From Pachyseris speciosa (Eukaryota; Cnidaria; Anthozoa; Scleractinia; Pachyseridae): a stretch of DNA of 64,000 nt. Each line of letters opens with the position of its first letter. The stretch's first letter is position 1. Made by a program: the position numbers and the translations under genes. The notes beneath the pieces were generated by a model. That model saw only the letters and a list, made by a program, of their open reading frames with translations, made no database searches and was not told the origin of the DNA. This document shows positions 32,739 through 43,482 of the stretch, one piece after another. The stretch is taken from the NCBI GenBank assembly GCA_016490735.1, contig JAEMWC010000460.1, positions 170,001 through 234,000 on the forward strand. Reading direction: 5' to 3'.

Positions 32739-33706
32739 GTACAAACAAAAGAATACAAAGCTAAACAAAGCTATTACAGCAATACAGTTACTTAGTATGT
32801 AAATTACAATGAGAACACTTTAATTAATCATAACATCACTTATTTGTAAAAACGCTTATTAACTTTTCCCACTTTGTAAAATGATTGTTTAATTTGTCTC
32901 TTTTCCTGGCAATATGGAGTTCAATGTTGTAAATACGCCTTGTCCTGGCTATAAAACCTTGAAGAGAAGGTATACCATTCTGGTATTTCCGAGAGTAAAT
33001 ATAAAACTTACCCAGAAGCAAAATATGGTTAAACAGGAGAAAATCTTCTGCAATATCAAACTTACCAAAAATGACGTCCTCCTCTTTAAGGTGATCAACA
33101 GAGAATGTTATTATCGCGTAACCAGGACAAGACATGTTTCCAAAAACTAGATGATACTCTACAGGAAAAGAGTAAATGCTCTACGGATTCAACCTCTGTT
33201 TGGCAGAAAGCACAGGATGCCGACTCAGCCATGCCGAAACGAAACAGTTTTTCGTTTGTAAAGACAATACGGTTTAAAATTTTAAACTGAAATTCTCTAA
33301 GTTTAGATTCTAATGTTGTGCGAAAAGATAGCGAATAAACACTTTTCCAATCAATATCAATGTTTGAATACTTTGCAGCTAACTTTACTTTAGCAGTAGG
33401 TGTTGTTTCTTTTTTCTCCAGGAAAAGCCGGTAGATTTGCTTTGAGGAAGCATCAAGAATTGGAACCAAATTGTTACTTATTAGGATAGCAGGTGAATCC
33501 GGAAGTGGATCAATCACCGGTGCAGTAGTTGCCCTTTTAATTGTCAAGCGCCAACTGGCAGGCATAGAGTTAATAATACCCATAATGAAGAAACCTTGCT
33601 CAGGATTGAGATTTTCTTTAGTTGAAAATAAATCGCAAATTTTTAAAAACCCTAAATCTGCAATATCTCTACGATACGAAATCTGTGTATCGTAGAGATA
33701 TCGTAG
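32608..33706 (-). mobile_element. 5'-truncated L1-like retrotransposon
   Basis: Flanked by AAAATTGCATTGAGTT at 32592-32607 and 33707-33722. The minus strand encodes the C-terminal part of an L1-like ORF2 (ESKLREFQFKILNRIVFTNE, then a knuckle with CX2CX8HX4C, CAFC to SC), with a frameshift near 33100-33135 into the last about 95 residues ending FTKWEKL. Similarity to the C-terminus of the complete L1 at 22421-27900 is clear, but it is a different subfamily. A T-run beside the left duplication is the poly-A tail in minus orientation. Confidence 0.85.
32692..32731. repeat. (CA)n microsatellite
   Basis: About 20 CA dinucleotides within the 3' UTR of the truncated L1. Confidence 0.9.
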
Positions 33707-34038
33707 AAAATTGCATTGAGTTGCACGACAATAATCACCGCACAACCCCCTATGTTAATACCACTTACTGAGTACAATGATGCATGTATAATTAATGTAT
33801 GGGGCTGTGCGGAAATCTTCCCCAAGATTTCCAATAACAACCGATATTTTAAGGTATCTGATCAAGGTATCTAACAAAAATCTGACTTCTTTCTGACTAC
33901 TCACCTCAAAAACCCAGCCTGATTTCAAGAGGAGAAGAGCTTTCAAGTAAAGCCAAAACTTTCGGTCGGATATTCCTTTACCAACAGGAAGGGCTTCTTT
34001 CCATGTGGTCAGGGTACATCGTTATGTATAAAAGGGTT

Positions 34039-34069
<31 letters not shown>

Positions 34070-34074
<5 letters not shown>

Positions 34075-34260
34075 GGAGTGAAACACGAAAATTTGGTTTA
34101 TCAATTGACCACCGTACAGGGATTCGATTAGCTGACGTTTCGAGCGTTAGCCCTTCGTCGGAGCGAATCGAGGAATTGTGGGTTGTGTATGGTTTATATA
34201 CAGAAAATGGAGCTACGCTATTGGTGGTAACGTGAAAAACAGGAATAAATTAATTGAATG
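34070..34260. repeat. Dispersed repeat, possibly a Penelope-type terminal region
   Basis: The words GCTGACGTTTCGAGCGTTAG and CCCTTCGTCGGAGCG resemble non-coding ends of Penelope-like elements, like the CAAGTC/ACGTTTCG words at 9650 and 15440, but no coding sequence is attached. Assignment is weak. Confidence 0.3.
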
Positions 34261-36252
34261 AAAAGCGTTCGACTTGTGATATCGATTACATGTAGCCGAT
34301 AAGCACTACATGTGCGAGGCTTCCAACTTTTTCTTAAAACTCGGCAAACCTTTTCACGGGGACAGACTGTGCTGTATTAAAATATCTAGCTTCACAACTC
34401 AAACACGATGAATTTACATAACTTCAAAACAACGGTCGCGTGATGTTAGCCTTTCGACCTTTGGACTATGTGGTTTGCTTTAACCAATGAACACACCGCC
34501 ACGTGCCTGCTATTGTGCATTGGCCAATCAAAACACCGGAACGTAATTGTATTGTGCATTTTGCTGCACAGGAAAAAAAAAGACTGAAATCTGACACATT
34601 TTATAACTTGGTATACTTACAGTAACCCAAGTAAAAAGTTGGCAGGTATAGAATCCACAACCATGCACCTTCTCTACGAGCGCGATGGTGGCCGCGATGG
34701 TGCAATATAATCATTTGGGGACCAACCCTAAGGCAACCAATCATTTAACGCAAAAGGCAGATTCTGCGCTGTGAATGGTTACCCGAGCAGGTTATCTGAC
34801 CCAGAATAGTTGGGGCTAGGGCTTGGCCCACTGTGCTCTTAAAAGTAGGAGATCGTGCGTCGAAAAGTTATGTCAAAGCTTCCAAATTATGGTGCTAGAT
34901 TTCAAAACTATGCTTACAGGCAACTAACAAGCGCGCTTACGTAAAGTAAAAGAGAGAGGTCTAGTAACTAGGCAAGTTGAGTAAGTTAAAATACTTCCGG
35001 TATTAACTTCCGGTAACCGTTGGTAAGTAAACACAACTCGCAGTTTATTCCAAGGCAGCAGTTATGATATTGTTATTGGCTTAATGCCTCAAAAAGAGCG
35101 AAAACCGACTAACTATGCTCGAGAACTTTGGTTCTCTTCCCAATCCCTGCTCCCTTTTTCCCTCCCTCCACTTCCACTTGCAACGTCTCCACGCAGGCTG
35201 TTTCTGGCGGACATTGACGCAGTATTAATTAACTCAGACGTCTCTCTCACGAGTAAACACCATCGAATTCAGGCTATACAGCTTCAAACGGTCGTGAAGC
35301 CAAGAGAAATGCCCATTTTTTGACTAATTTCATCAATGGTACAGCACTCTCCAGTCACCTGTATTTATACACACACGAACAGAAGCTACAACTGTTTTGC
35401 ACTTCGTTGACAGCTGTATTTAATTTCAGTTTTTTTAATGTTTTCTTTGCGAGAAGACCTGTCACGCGAGATTCCTGCCATTTTTATCATATTTAGCCAA
35501 TCATATTATACCTCCCTCATGGACTAGCGTGAGAGAAAAGACCCTGTCATTGAAAACAGTGTGTTCGTGTGTTATGCACTGAAAAAGGAAAATAGCCTGT
35601 CTTAAACGGGATTACGCCTTACAGAATTGTAAGTATATCAACAATACGATAGAGGAAGTTTGCTGTTGAAGTCTCGTTTTCGATTATAGCTGATTTTTTA
35701 AGAAAGAAGGTTATTCGGCTCACATGTATCATTTATTTTCAGTTGACTAGCTAGCTTGCGCAAAGAAGAATTGCGCATTAAACTAGTTCAAAACAACTGG
35801 TAGATCCTGTGGACGTTTTCCTGGTGTATCTTCAAATCCAGTAGCACGCTAACCCGCGGTGCGAAACAACAAGTGCCGGTCGGTCACAATTACTTGTAAC
35901 ACTCGACCAAAGCGTCACATTTCACGTCCACATCTTATCCAGCCTACTCCCCTTCCCCTCACCCCACCCCCCCCCCCCTCCAATGTTGAATTTCTTGACG
36001 AATGTTGATTAACAGGTTTGCTATGAGTCTGACCTCCAGAAAATCAACATTGAAGGGGAAGGAGGGGAAATACAGAGCTAGTGTTTCAAGAATTGTGACC
36101 GAGACTGTAGTCGTCCCAAATATCGGGTAATCACCCCAAATATTAGACAATTTTTCAGTCTGAAAGTTCAGTTTATTTCTCAAATTCTTTGCAAAAAAGT
36201 TCCCAAAAATCTGTCTTACGTGGCAAACTTTCTCAGGATTTAATCTGTATCA
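34261..36252. other. No gene recognised
   Basis: Short frames, including 79 codons at 35084-35323, lack motifs. A C-tract at 35950-35982 resembles the end of a G-tract element (compare 3967 and 46973), but the partner end was not found. Confidence 0.4.
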
Positions 36253-38277
36253 ATTTCAATTTGTATAAAACAAATCTTTTTTTCCTAAGAATCTTGTCAT
36301 TTGAACATACAATGCCAGACTCGACCTCACAGCGAGCTCACAGTACCTAAAAATGCTGGTTTCCTTTTTCATCAAAACCTACTGACAGAGACTTACTGTA
36401 AAAGTAGGTTGTCTAGCAACACCAACCAAAGAGAAAAACACTTTGTTCCTGGAGAGAGGCTACATTTAAGAAGCCACTCAGTATTAATACAACAAGATAT
36501 ACCATAATCAGCAGTTTTATAAGATGGACAAGAATAAGAAAGAAAATAACCTACACTTGACGTCAAGAAAACATGCTTGTGAGTACACAACCAAAACAAG
36601 TTCAGCATGTATTTTGAGCACACTGTGCAACTACCTTTTCCAACTGGTCTTTCTTTACAATGGGTAAACACCTTTTAGAATGAATTCAACCACAAGATCT
36701 CCTGAAACAGTATTTCAAAACCCCAATTGACAATGCGTTTCTTCTAAAGCATAACAGGTTCTCAATGTCAAGAAATCCAGACTTGCTGAACGAGCATCAG
36801 GTCTTGAGTTATCATTAACCAAACTAGTTTGCTCGAGGGTACTTCTCATGCCTTCATGAGTGTTCATCTCGCCAATGGCCCGAATATCTTTCTTGTGTCT
36901 TTATGCTAAAACGGCAACCACCTTTAACTGACCATTAATCCAACGAAGTACTGGGCAGCCTGAAAATCCGGGAGACACACAACAATCCACTACCAAAGAA
37001 GGGGGACGCCCATAACGGTCAAGATAGCCAGAGTCACAAACAGTGCACGTTTCCCAGCATAAGTAAACGGATAACCTAATATGAAAATGCTTTGGCTTTG
37101 TAAGGGGGCTTGCACAGACAATGGTAGCCGAGAAATATCACATTGCTCTACATTTAGATCTTTGCAGTAAAGTAGTGCTAAATCATTCTGTGAGTCGATC
37201 ATATCGAACGACCTCACATAACAGTTCAAAAGTGGTCTCATTAGTGACATTAGTAATATATATCTCATACTCATTAGTTTTATCCCTTAATGCTTCTGCT
37301 ATGACATGATAACAGGTAATAACATGATGGTCACTAATTACAAAGCCAGTACCATGATCACTTTCAGGACAGATCTCTGCAATAAGTGGCCTCAGTTGTA
37401 CAGTTGGTTCTAATGAGAACGGACCAAAAAATATATTTAGAATGACACCGATATGACATCTGGTTCTTTGAGTTCTGTCTATTCTGAAAACTTTGACCTT
37501 CATTACAGCAGTTACGTGCTTCCTCCCCTCATCGCCCAGAGGATCATCGTCTTTCCTCCTATGGTGTGCTCTTATGAACAGAAAACTTGTGCCTAGAAAA
37601 TAAGAATCAACTTCAATTATTCATGCTGGTACAGCCAACTAAAACTATATAACTTCCAAGATGGTTTGTTTAGATATTGCAGAACTATGACAGGGAATCT
37701 ATAACTATGCCCCCTATAAGAGAGTTCATAGGAATTTTTGGGCAGCATATGAAGGAAAATTCCAACATGCTTTCATTGTGTGCCCGCTTATGCATGCACC
37801 AATTACCAGTATTGTGCAATAATAATTATGCATAGTAAGGATGCGCAGTGCAATTCAATGTTAGCACCTTAAAGTAAACCTTCAGGTCGCTAGAACCCAC
37901 CCTGTTCACAAAGGGTAGCACCATAGTTTTTCAGTTATAAGCCACACTCGGCTATGAGAACATCCCCAACTTGGCAACTCAACTGTGACTGGCAATTTTT
38001 CTGACGGAAAATTTCCGTGAAACATTTGGGTAAAAGATGCACCATAAACTGAGAATTAACATCAGAGAGAAATGCACGTGGAGTGACAATGAAGTTGTAA
38101 TAAACGAGAGTGAAAAAGCTGTGCATAAACAAAGAGCCAGAAAAGTAGAGGGAACACATTTAACCAAGTTTATTTACTTGTGACCTACTAAATAACCAAC
38201 TTTTTGTAAACAAAGCAAAGAAGTTGCATCCTGATTCAATTAGAGCAAAATTGTCACATGCGCAGGCAAATAAAGCT
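36253..38277. repeat. Segmental duplication, copy with protease B
   Basis: Partner of 28829-31513, without the SINE composite and without the R1 insertion at its right end. Similarity is high in both coding and non-coding parts, with many substitutions and small indels. Confidence 0.8.
36650..37550 (-). pseudogene. Trypsin-like serine protease B, decayed
   Basis: On the minus strand the equivalent of the start ATG (near 37557) reads AGG. The N-terminal block (to about 37190) holds PESDHGTGFVISDHHVIT and CYHVI, then a frameshift. The next block has SQNDLALLYCKDLNVEQ and ILGYPFTYAGKRALF, then a further shift near 37040. The Ser motif survives as GFSGCPV, and a TGA replaces a Cys codon near the C-terminus (about 36715). 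The His, Asp and Ser positions are still recognisable, but the start loss, at least two shifts and a stop make it a pseudogene. It duplicated together with copy A. Confidence 0.8.
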
Positions 38278-38503
38278 AGAGCTGATTCACCTTGATTACA
38301 AAAGTGTAAATTGTCACACACGCTCAATGTCGATTTGTTTTGAGTTGCCAGCCAGAGAGGAGAAAAAGGAAAAAAAATGGCGAGGGAACCTAATAAAAAC
38401 CATGGGGCTTGTAGGACAGTAGGTTCCCTCCCAAGAAATAATAGATAACTAAACCTAGACAACACGGTAACAGAAGTACAGACAAGTCATATTTGTACAC
38501 ATA

Positions 38504-38785
38504 GAGCGCTTTTCAATTGAGTGTCGTAAAACCAAATCCAAAGTAATTACTCTGACCAATCACAACAGAAGTAAGCAATGCAATGAGCCAATCAGAATAC
38601 GAAGCAATTACATGTAGCTTGCGCAAAGCGCGGGAAAATACGTGAGTGCAAGTCACAATTGGTTTTGGTTTTGCTTCTCATTGGTTGAGAAAGAGGCGCG
38701 AGTTTTGCTGGCCAATTACAGCGCCAAGCAATGCAAAACCAAAGCAAAACCATAATTACTTTCGACACTCAATTGATAACCGCTC
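38504..38785. mobile_element. 282-bp MITE, copy a, TA target duplication
   Basis: The TIR GAGCGCTTTTCAATTGAGTG pairs with its partner at the other end (GAGCGGTTATCAATTGAGTG), and TA flanks both sides (38502-38503, 38786-38787). It is the inverted equivalent of 42556-42837, with the same length. TA duplication suggests a Tc1/mariner-type source (inference). Confidence 0.85.
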
Positions 38786-40013
38786 TAACAGAATTAATAA
38801 TTACTGATAATAGATTTTTAAGTTTTTTCCTAAAAGATGCAAGAAATGAGGAGCCAGTAATCTCAGGAGAAAGAGAGTTAAAAATTTTGCACCTTGATAG
38901 AAGACAGAGAATTGCCGGATATTTGTTCTACGTAATGGTAGACGAAAGGAATCTGCATACCTTGTATTGTAACTATGGATTTTCAAATTTTCGAGGAAGA
39001 AATATGGAGTAATTAAACGAGTACATAAACTAACCTAGAGGTAACAAATGAATGTCTTGAAATTTGAGCAAGTTAAGTTTCTTAAAAATAGGTTCTTTAT
39101 GAGCATTATAATAAGACTTTATCCGCTATCCTAACCACACGTTTTTGCAAAATTACAATTCATTGACGGTTAGATTTATAAGCTGATCCCCAAACTAGAT
39201 AATTTTCAATAATTAAGGTAAGAAAGTATCATTGAGTTATACAAAATGCGAAGAGGAGGTGTTGAAAGAAAGAAACTAGATTTAAAAATGCACCTATAGA
39301 TTTAGATATTTTATTTGCTAGGCTGGATATGTGAGAATTCCAATTTAGGTAGAACTACCCCAAGAAAGACCGTTTTATTGACCTGTGTAATGGTTTTCTC
39401 ATTTATAACAACGTTAAAGTTAGAAGAATACTTTTTCTGCCATGGTTTAAATTCCATAAAATTTGTCTTAGTTTTAACTAAGACAAATTATAAAGTTTAG
39501 AGATAGTCTGTTTTCTCTGAACCAATTTGACAGTTTATCGAGTTCACAATTTAAAGTACTGATTAGAAAATCTGGATCAGTGTGTGAAATAAATAAATTG
39601 GTGTCGTCTGCAAATAAGATGGACTCATTAGCTTTGAAGCATTATTCAAGTCATTTATGTACAGAATAAAGAATAGGGGAGCCAGAATTGACCCTTGAGG
39701 GACCCCACAAAAGATCTTACGGTGGATTGATCTCTTTCCATTATATTCTACAAATAGTGATCTCTCAGTGAAGTAACTTTTCACCCATTCTAACGCCATT
39801 CCACGAGTACCGTGGTGATATAGTTTGTCAAAGAGAATTTCGTGATTTACCGTATCAAAGGACTTGGAAAGATCTAGAAATACACCGACGGCATGCTCTC
39901 TGCGATCAATAGCAGACGAAATTTTGTCATACAAGTCAATAATGCACCTGTGAATGGTTTCCCCAAGTAGGGGGGGGGGGGAATCGGGCATACCCACTGG
40001 ATTTGACATAAAA

Positions 40014-40163
40014 TTGCCTACATACATACATACATACATACATACATACATACATACATACATACATACATACATACATACATACATACATAATTTATTT
40101 GATATTGCAGGTTAGAATACAGGCAACTAATTACAGCTGATGTGGACCTGCCTAATAATCAAA

Positions 40164-40206
<43 letters not shown>

Positions 40207-40232
40207 AACGATAAAATAAATAATCAGAGAGT

Positions 40233-40275
<43 letters not shown>
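40014..40275. repeat. Three adjacent microsatellites
   Basis: (CATA)n at 40020-40091, (AAAT)n at about 40158-40206 and (TA)n at 40231-40275, all inside the nested TIR element. The minus-strand CATA frame translates to a MYVC repeat and is spurious. Confidence 0.9.
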
Positions 40276-40277
<2 letters not shown>

Positions 40278-40710
40278 CTAAAACCTATATACAGTTATAT
40301 TAAAAATTTAAAGGTCACAAACTAGCAATCAATCAAATAAGATCAAAATAAAATAATGAAAAATATACAAAGTCATCATGAACCTTATTGTATTTGTAAT
40401 TCTCCTTGGTTGGAAATGTGACAAGTCTGTGTTGCCCCTTTGCCCCAGGGTCGGGAAGATTGTCAACATTGGGTTGATGGGGACAGCAGAAGTACTGTAC
40501 CCGACGTAAAACCTACCTTCAAAGCGAGCATTTTGGCGCGTTCGTAAAGATCAGTGGGCGTTCACAGGATTTTGAAAAGGTGAGTGATGAGTTATTTACC
40601 ATATTTCTCCAATCTTTTTATACGTTGTAACAACTTTTCTTTTTTGCACTATCAGCCGATAGATCGCTTTTTCGCTTTCTGTGATTTGAACCGTGTAAAA
40701 TTTCCCAATT

Positions 40711-41100
40711 TTGCTTGGTGTGGAAGCTAATGTATCTCAATGCAATCTGATTTTCTGTTTTCTTTCTTCTCTATGTTTAGTACTCGACAACACGAGAGCT
40801 GTAAAGATTCAAAATGCAAGTAGGAATTTGAGTAAAGCAGTGGTTGCTGATTCGCTGGTATTTGTCATGCCTGTGGCCAAGAAGAACCAACAATTGCCAA
40901 TGCTCCTTACATCTCATGGGTTGAGTGTGAGCAGTGTCTTGAATGGTACCAAACCTAGTGCGTCAATTCACCCACAACTGAATTCTGGCGATGCCCCCTC
41001 TCTATCATGGAAGATACTATTTGAAAGTAAAAAGATTTCATTTACCTCCATCGATATCATCGAACAAGTTGCCACTAATATTAAAGTCTCTTACGTTTGA
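40711..41100 (+). CDS. Open frame inside the nested element, unknown
   Basis: 129 codons. The start is hydrophobic (NLIFCFLSSLCLVLD), followed by a Ser/Lys-rich part with SKAVVADSLVFVMPVAKKNQ and SGDAPSLSW. A possible splice acceptor (TTCTATGTTTAG at about 40770-40781) precedes TACTCGACAACACG, so the coding part could be a downstream exon. No family recognised. It may be a captured exon or a chance frame. Confidence 0.3.
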   Translation: MLGVEANVSQCNLIFCFLSSLCLVLDNTRAVKIQNASRNLSKAVVADSLVFVMPVAKKNQQLPMLLTSHGLSVSSVLNGTKPSASIHPQLNSGDAPSLSWKILFESKKISFTSIDIIEQVATNIKVSYV

Positions 41101-42555
41101 CGATATTAATATGATTTTTTTATTAAGTTGTTTTGATATTTAACGGAATTTCCCTAGGGTGGAGGAGTTTGTATGGAAATTTTTGCCCCAGGGTGAAAAA
41201 TTTGACCAAAATTTGAAGGAGAAATGTCAAACCCCGTGGGTATGCCCGATCCCCCTCCCCTGGGGGAAACCATTGACAGGTCAGTGCATGAGTGGTAAAA
41301 TGGTTTTTCCTAAAACCATATTGGTTGTGACAAAGGATGTTGAAATCATTTAAGTAACATAAAATACGATTATAAACGATCCGCTAAAGGAATTTTGAAA
41401 AAAAAGAGGAGGATAGAAACAGGTCTATAGTTAGAGAAGATAGATTTGTCGCCAGCTTTGAAAATGGGTACCACCAGAGCGATTTTCACTTGGTCTGGTA
41501 CAATGCCATGCATAATAGATACGTTAACAACGTGCGTGAGTGGAGCAGAAATGAAGTGTATAGGTTGCTTTATAATAGACATAGGAATATTATCATAGCC
41601 AGCTGCTTTACCTGATTGAAATTGGTTTGCAATAGAAATAACTTCTTCTTTTATTGTCAAGTCTAGAAAAATCGATTGATTGAAAATTCCAGATAAAAAT
41701 GTCTGTGGGATGTGCTGGATCATATTCCCTTGGCTAAATTTGGCCCAGTGCTGGAAAACTATTGACAAAAATTGTTTGTAATATCTTGTGGATCAGATAT
41801 TTCCTGATTTCCTGCTTTAAAAGCTGTGTTATATTTGCTTTTCTTTTTTTTATTTATGAGATCGTTAAGCAGTCTCCATGTGGCTGTCATGTTGGACTTG
41901 GAATCATTTAGCTTTTTATCATAATATAGCCTTTTTGCAATTCTAAAGGAGTGGTTTAATTTGTTCCTGTACTGTTTATATAGTGCTTTTTCTGTGAAGA
42001 TGGATTATATAGATATTGCTTGTATAATTTGTTCTTAGGTTTGACAGATTCAAGTAAACCCTTCACCGCTTGGACAACCAAAGCTTTCTAAGCTGATTCT
42101 TTCCCTTTAATTTTTTTTGCGTGGAAAACATGTGTCATAAATCTGAGAAAATTTGTTGAGACAGCTACCGTAACACATTTTTGGATCATTGTATCCAGGT
42201 ATTTGTAGCCAATCAGTACTTTCAAGTTGTTGGAGAAAATTCAAAATGATCGCTTCGTTCTCATTACGCACAAATACAGTTTCTCTAGACCTGTGAGAGG
42301 GAATGTTGTCGGAACAAATGGAGAATATAGGTAAATGATCCGAAATGTCAGCCAACAATAAACCAGCTGTTCGGTATTGCTGGTCAGAGTAGTTGGTAAA
42401 AATATTGTCAATACGAGTTGCAGTGTGAGATGTTATCCTTGATGGTAACGAAATCGACAGCACGAATATACAAGAATGTAGCCCGTCCAAAAATTCCCCG
42501 GTGGCATGATGATTGTGGTGGTTCAGTAGATTCAGATATTTGGAATCACCCATTA

Positions 42556-42837
42556 GAGCGGTTTTCAATTGAGTGTCGAAAGTAATTATGGTTTTGCTTT
42601 GGTTTTGCATTGCTTCGCACTTTGATTGGCCAGGAAAACTCGCGCAACTTTCGCAGCCAATGAGAAGCAAGACCAATACCAATCATGACTTGCACGCGCG
42701 TATTTTCGCGCGCTTTACGCCGGCTACATGTAATTGCTTCGTATTCTGATTGGCTCATTGCACTGCTTACTTCTGTTGTGATTGGTCAGAGTAATTGCTT
42801 TGGTTTTTGTTTTACGACACTCAATTGAAAAGCGCTC
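42556..42837. mobile_element. 282-bp MITE, copy b, TA target duplication
   Basis: Same element as 38504-38785 in opposite orientation, flanked by TA at 42554-42555 and 42838-42839. It splits the LINE endonuclease frame. Counting one TA, the flanks read through in frame as CYLMGD, which supports a clean TA-target insertion. Confidence 0.88.
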
Positions 42838-43090
42838 TAAATAGCATATTTTGTTTTCTCTTGAGACCTTAACTATCATTTTGTTGAAGTCTGCAACAAA
42901 AGAATTCACGTTTTAGTTTGGTGGTCTGAAAATTATACCCACAATAATATTTTTTTCCTCGAGCTCTTGTGATCTCAATAAACAAAGTTTCCATCACCTC
43001 ATCATTAGGCGCACTTACGTCATCGCGTATTTTAAAATTAAGATCATTTGACACGTATAATCCAACACCCCCGCCTGATTTGAATAAGCG

Positions 43091-43482
43091 GTTTTTTCTC
43101 TCTCCGTTTAAGTTATTTTATTTTTCTTTCTCTCATGTATGCCCTTGTGCTTTAGTTTTCTTCTCCTGGGTGTATTTTTTAAGCTTCTTGAATATCAACC
43201 TGTAATTGCTACTTTTTTATTTTTTTTGCTTTGTTGTTTTCTAAGAATAGCACATACCTGTAGATTGTATCTGTTTTGTAATTTTTTATCCTAGGTATTT
43301 ACTTGTAGCGTCTTTTGTAAATTAAATCTTTTTATTTATATAATTATATATTTTTTGACAGAAATGAAAACTATTTAGTAATAAATTTCGCTGTTTTGGT
43401 GTCAACATGGTTTTTAGTGGTTCTCTCTTTTCTTAGAAAGGGACTGCAACCCATTCCTCTGGTTCACCGGTAGTGTTTCCGT
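43091..43482. other. No gene recognised
   Basis: T-rich sequence between LINE (i) and the 3' end of LINE (ii). No defined repeat. Confidence 0.4.

Larger units (their letters stand above)
39956..41275. mobile_element. 1.3-kb TIR element nested in LINE (i)
   Basis: The left end CCTGTGAATGGTTTCCCC plus a G-tract and ATCGGGCATACCCACTGG mirrors the right end (reverse complement CCTGTCAATGGTTTCCCCC, G-rich, ATCGGGCATACCCACGGGG). It splits the RT frame between the FTTHAL-type block and the IIDLYDK block. The interior holds CATA, AAAT and TA microsatellites and a 129-codon frame. A TGCA duplication is possible but unproven. Confidence 0.6.
38300..43090 (-). mobile_element. CR1/L2-like LINE (i), with three nested insertions
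   Basis: Read on the minus strand. The endonuclease starts at about 43090 (KSGGGVGLYVSNDLNF), is split by a MITE at KICYL|MGD, and continues with TATRIDNIFTN and LLLADISDHLPIF. A frameshifted linker follows, then RT blocks GKAAGYDNIPMSIIK and FKAGDKSIFSNYRPVSIL. A 1.3-kb insert separates these from FLDLSKSFDTVNHEILFDKL and CGVPQGSILAPLFFILYIND. The tail has HSYNTRYADSFRLPLRRTNI near 38980, a second MITE and a 3' UTR. Numerous stops and shifts make it defective. Confidence 0.8.

Noticed and set aside
35084..35323. 79-codon plus frame as a host gene
   Set aside because: No motif, no splice or poly-A context, composition like surrounding non-coding DNA.
39563..40087. MYVC-repeat leader fused to a reverse transcriptase
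   Set aside because: The leader is translated (CATA)n microsatellite within an inserted element; only the RT part is genuine.
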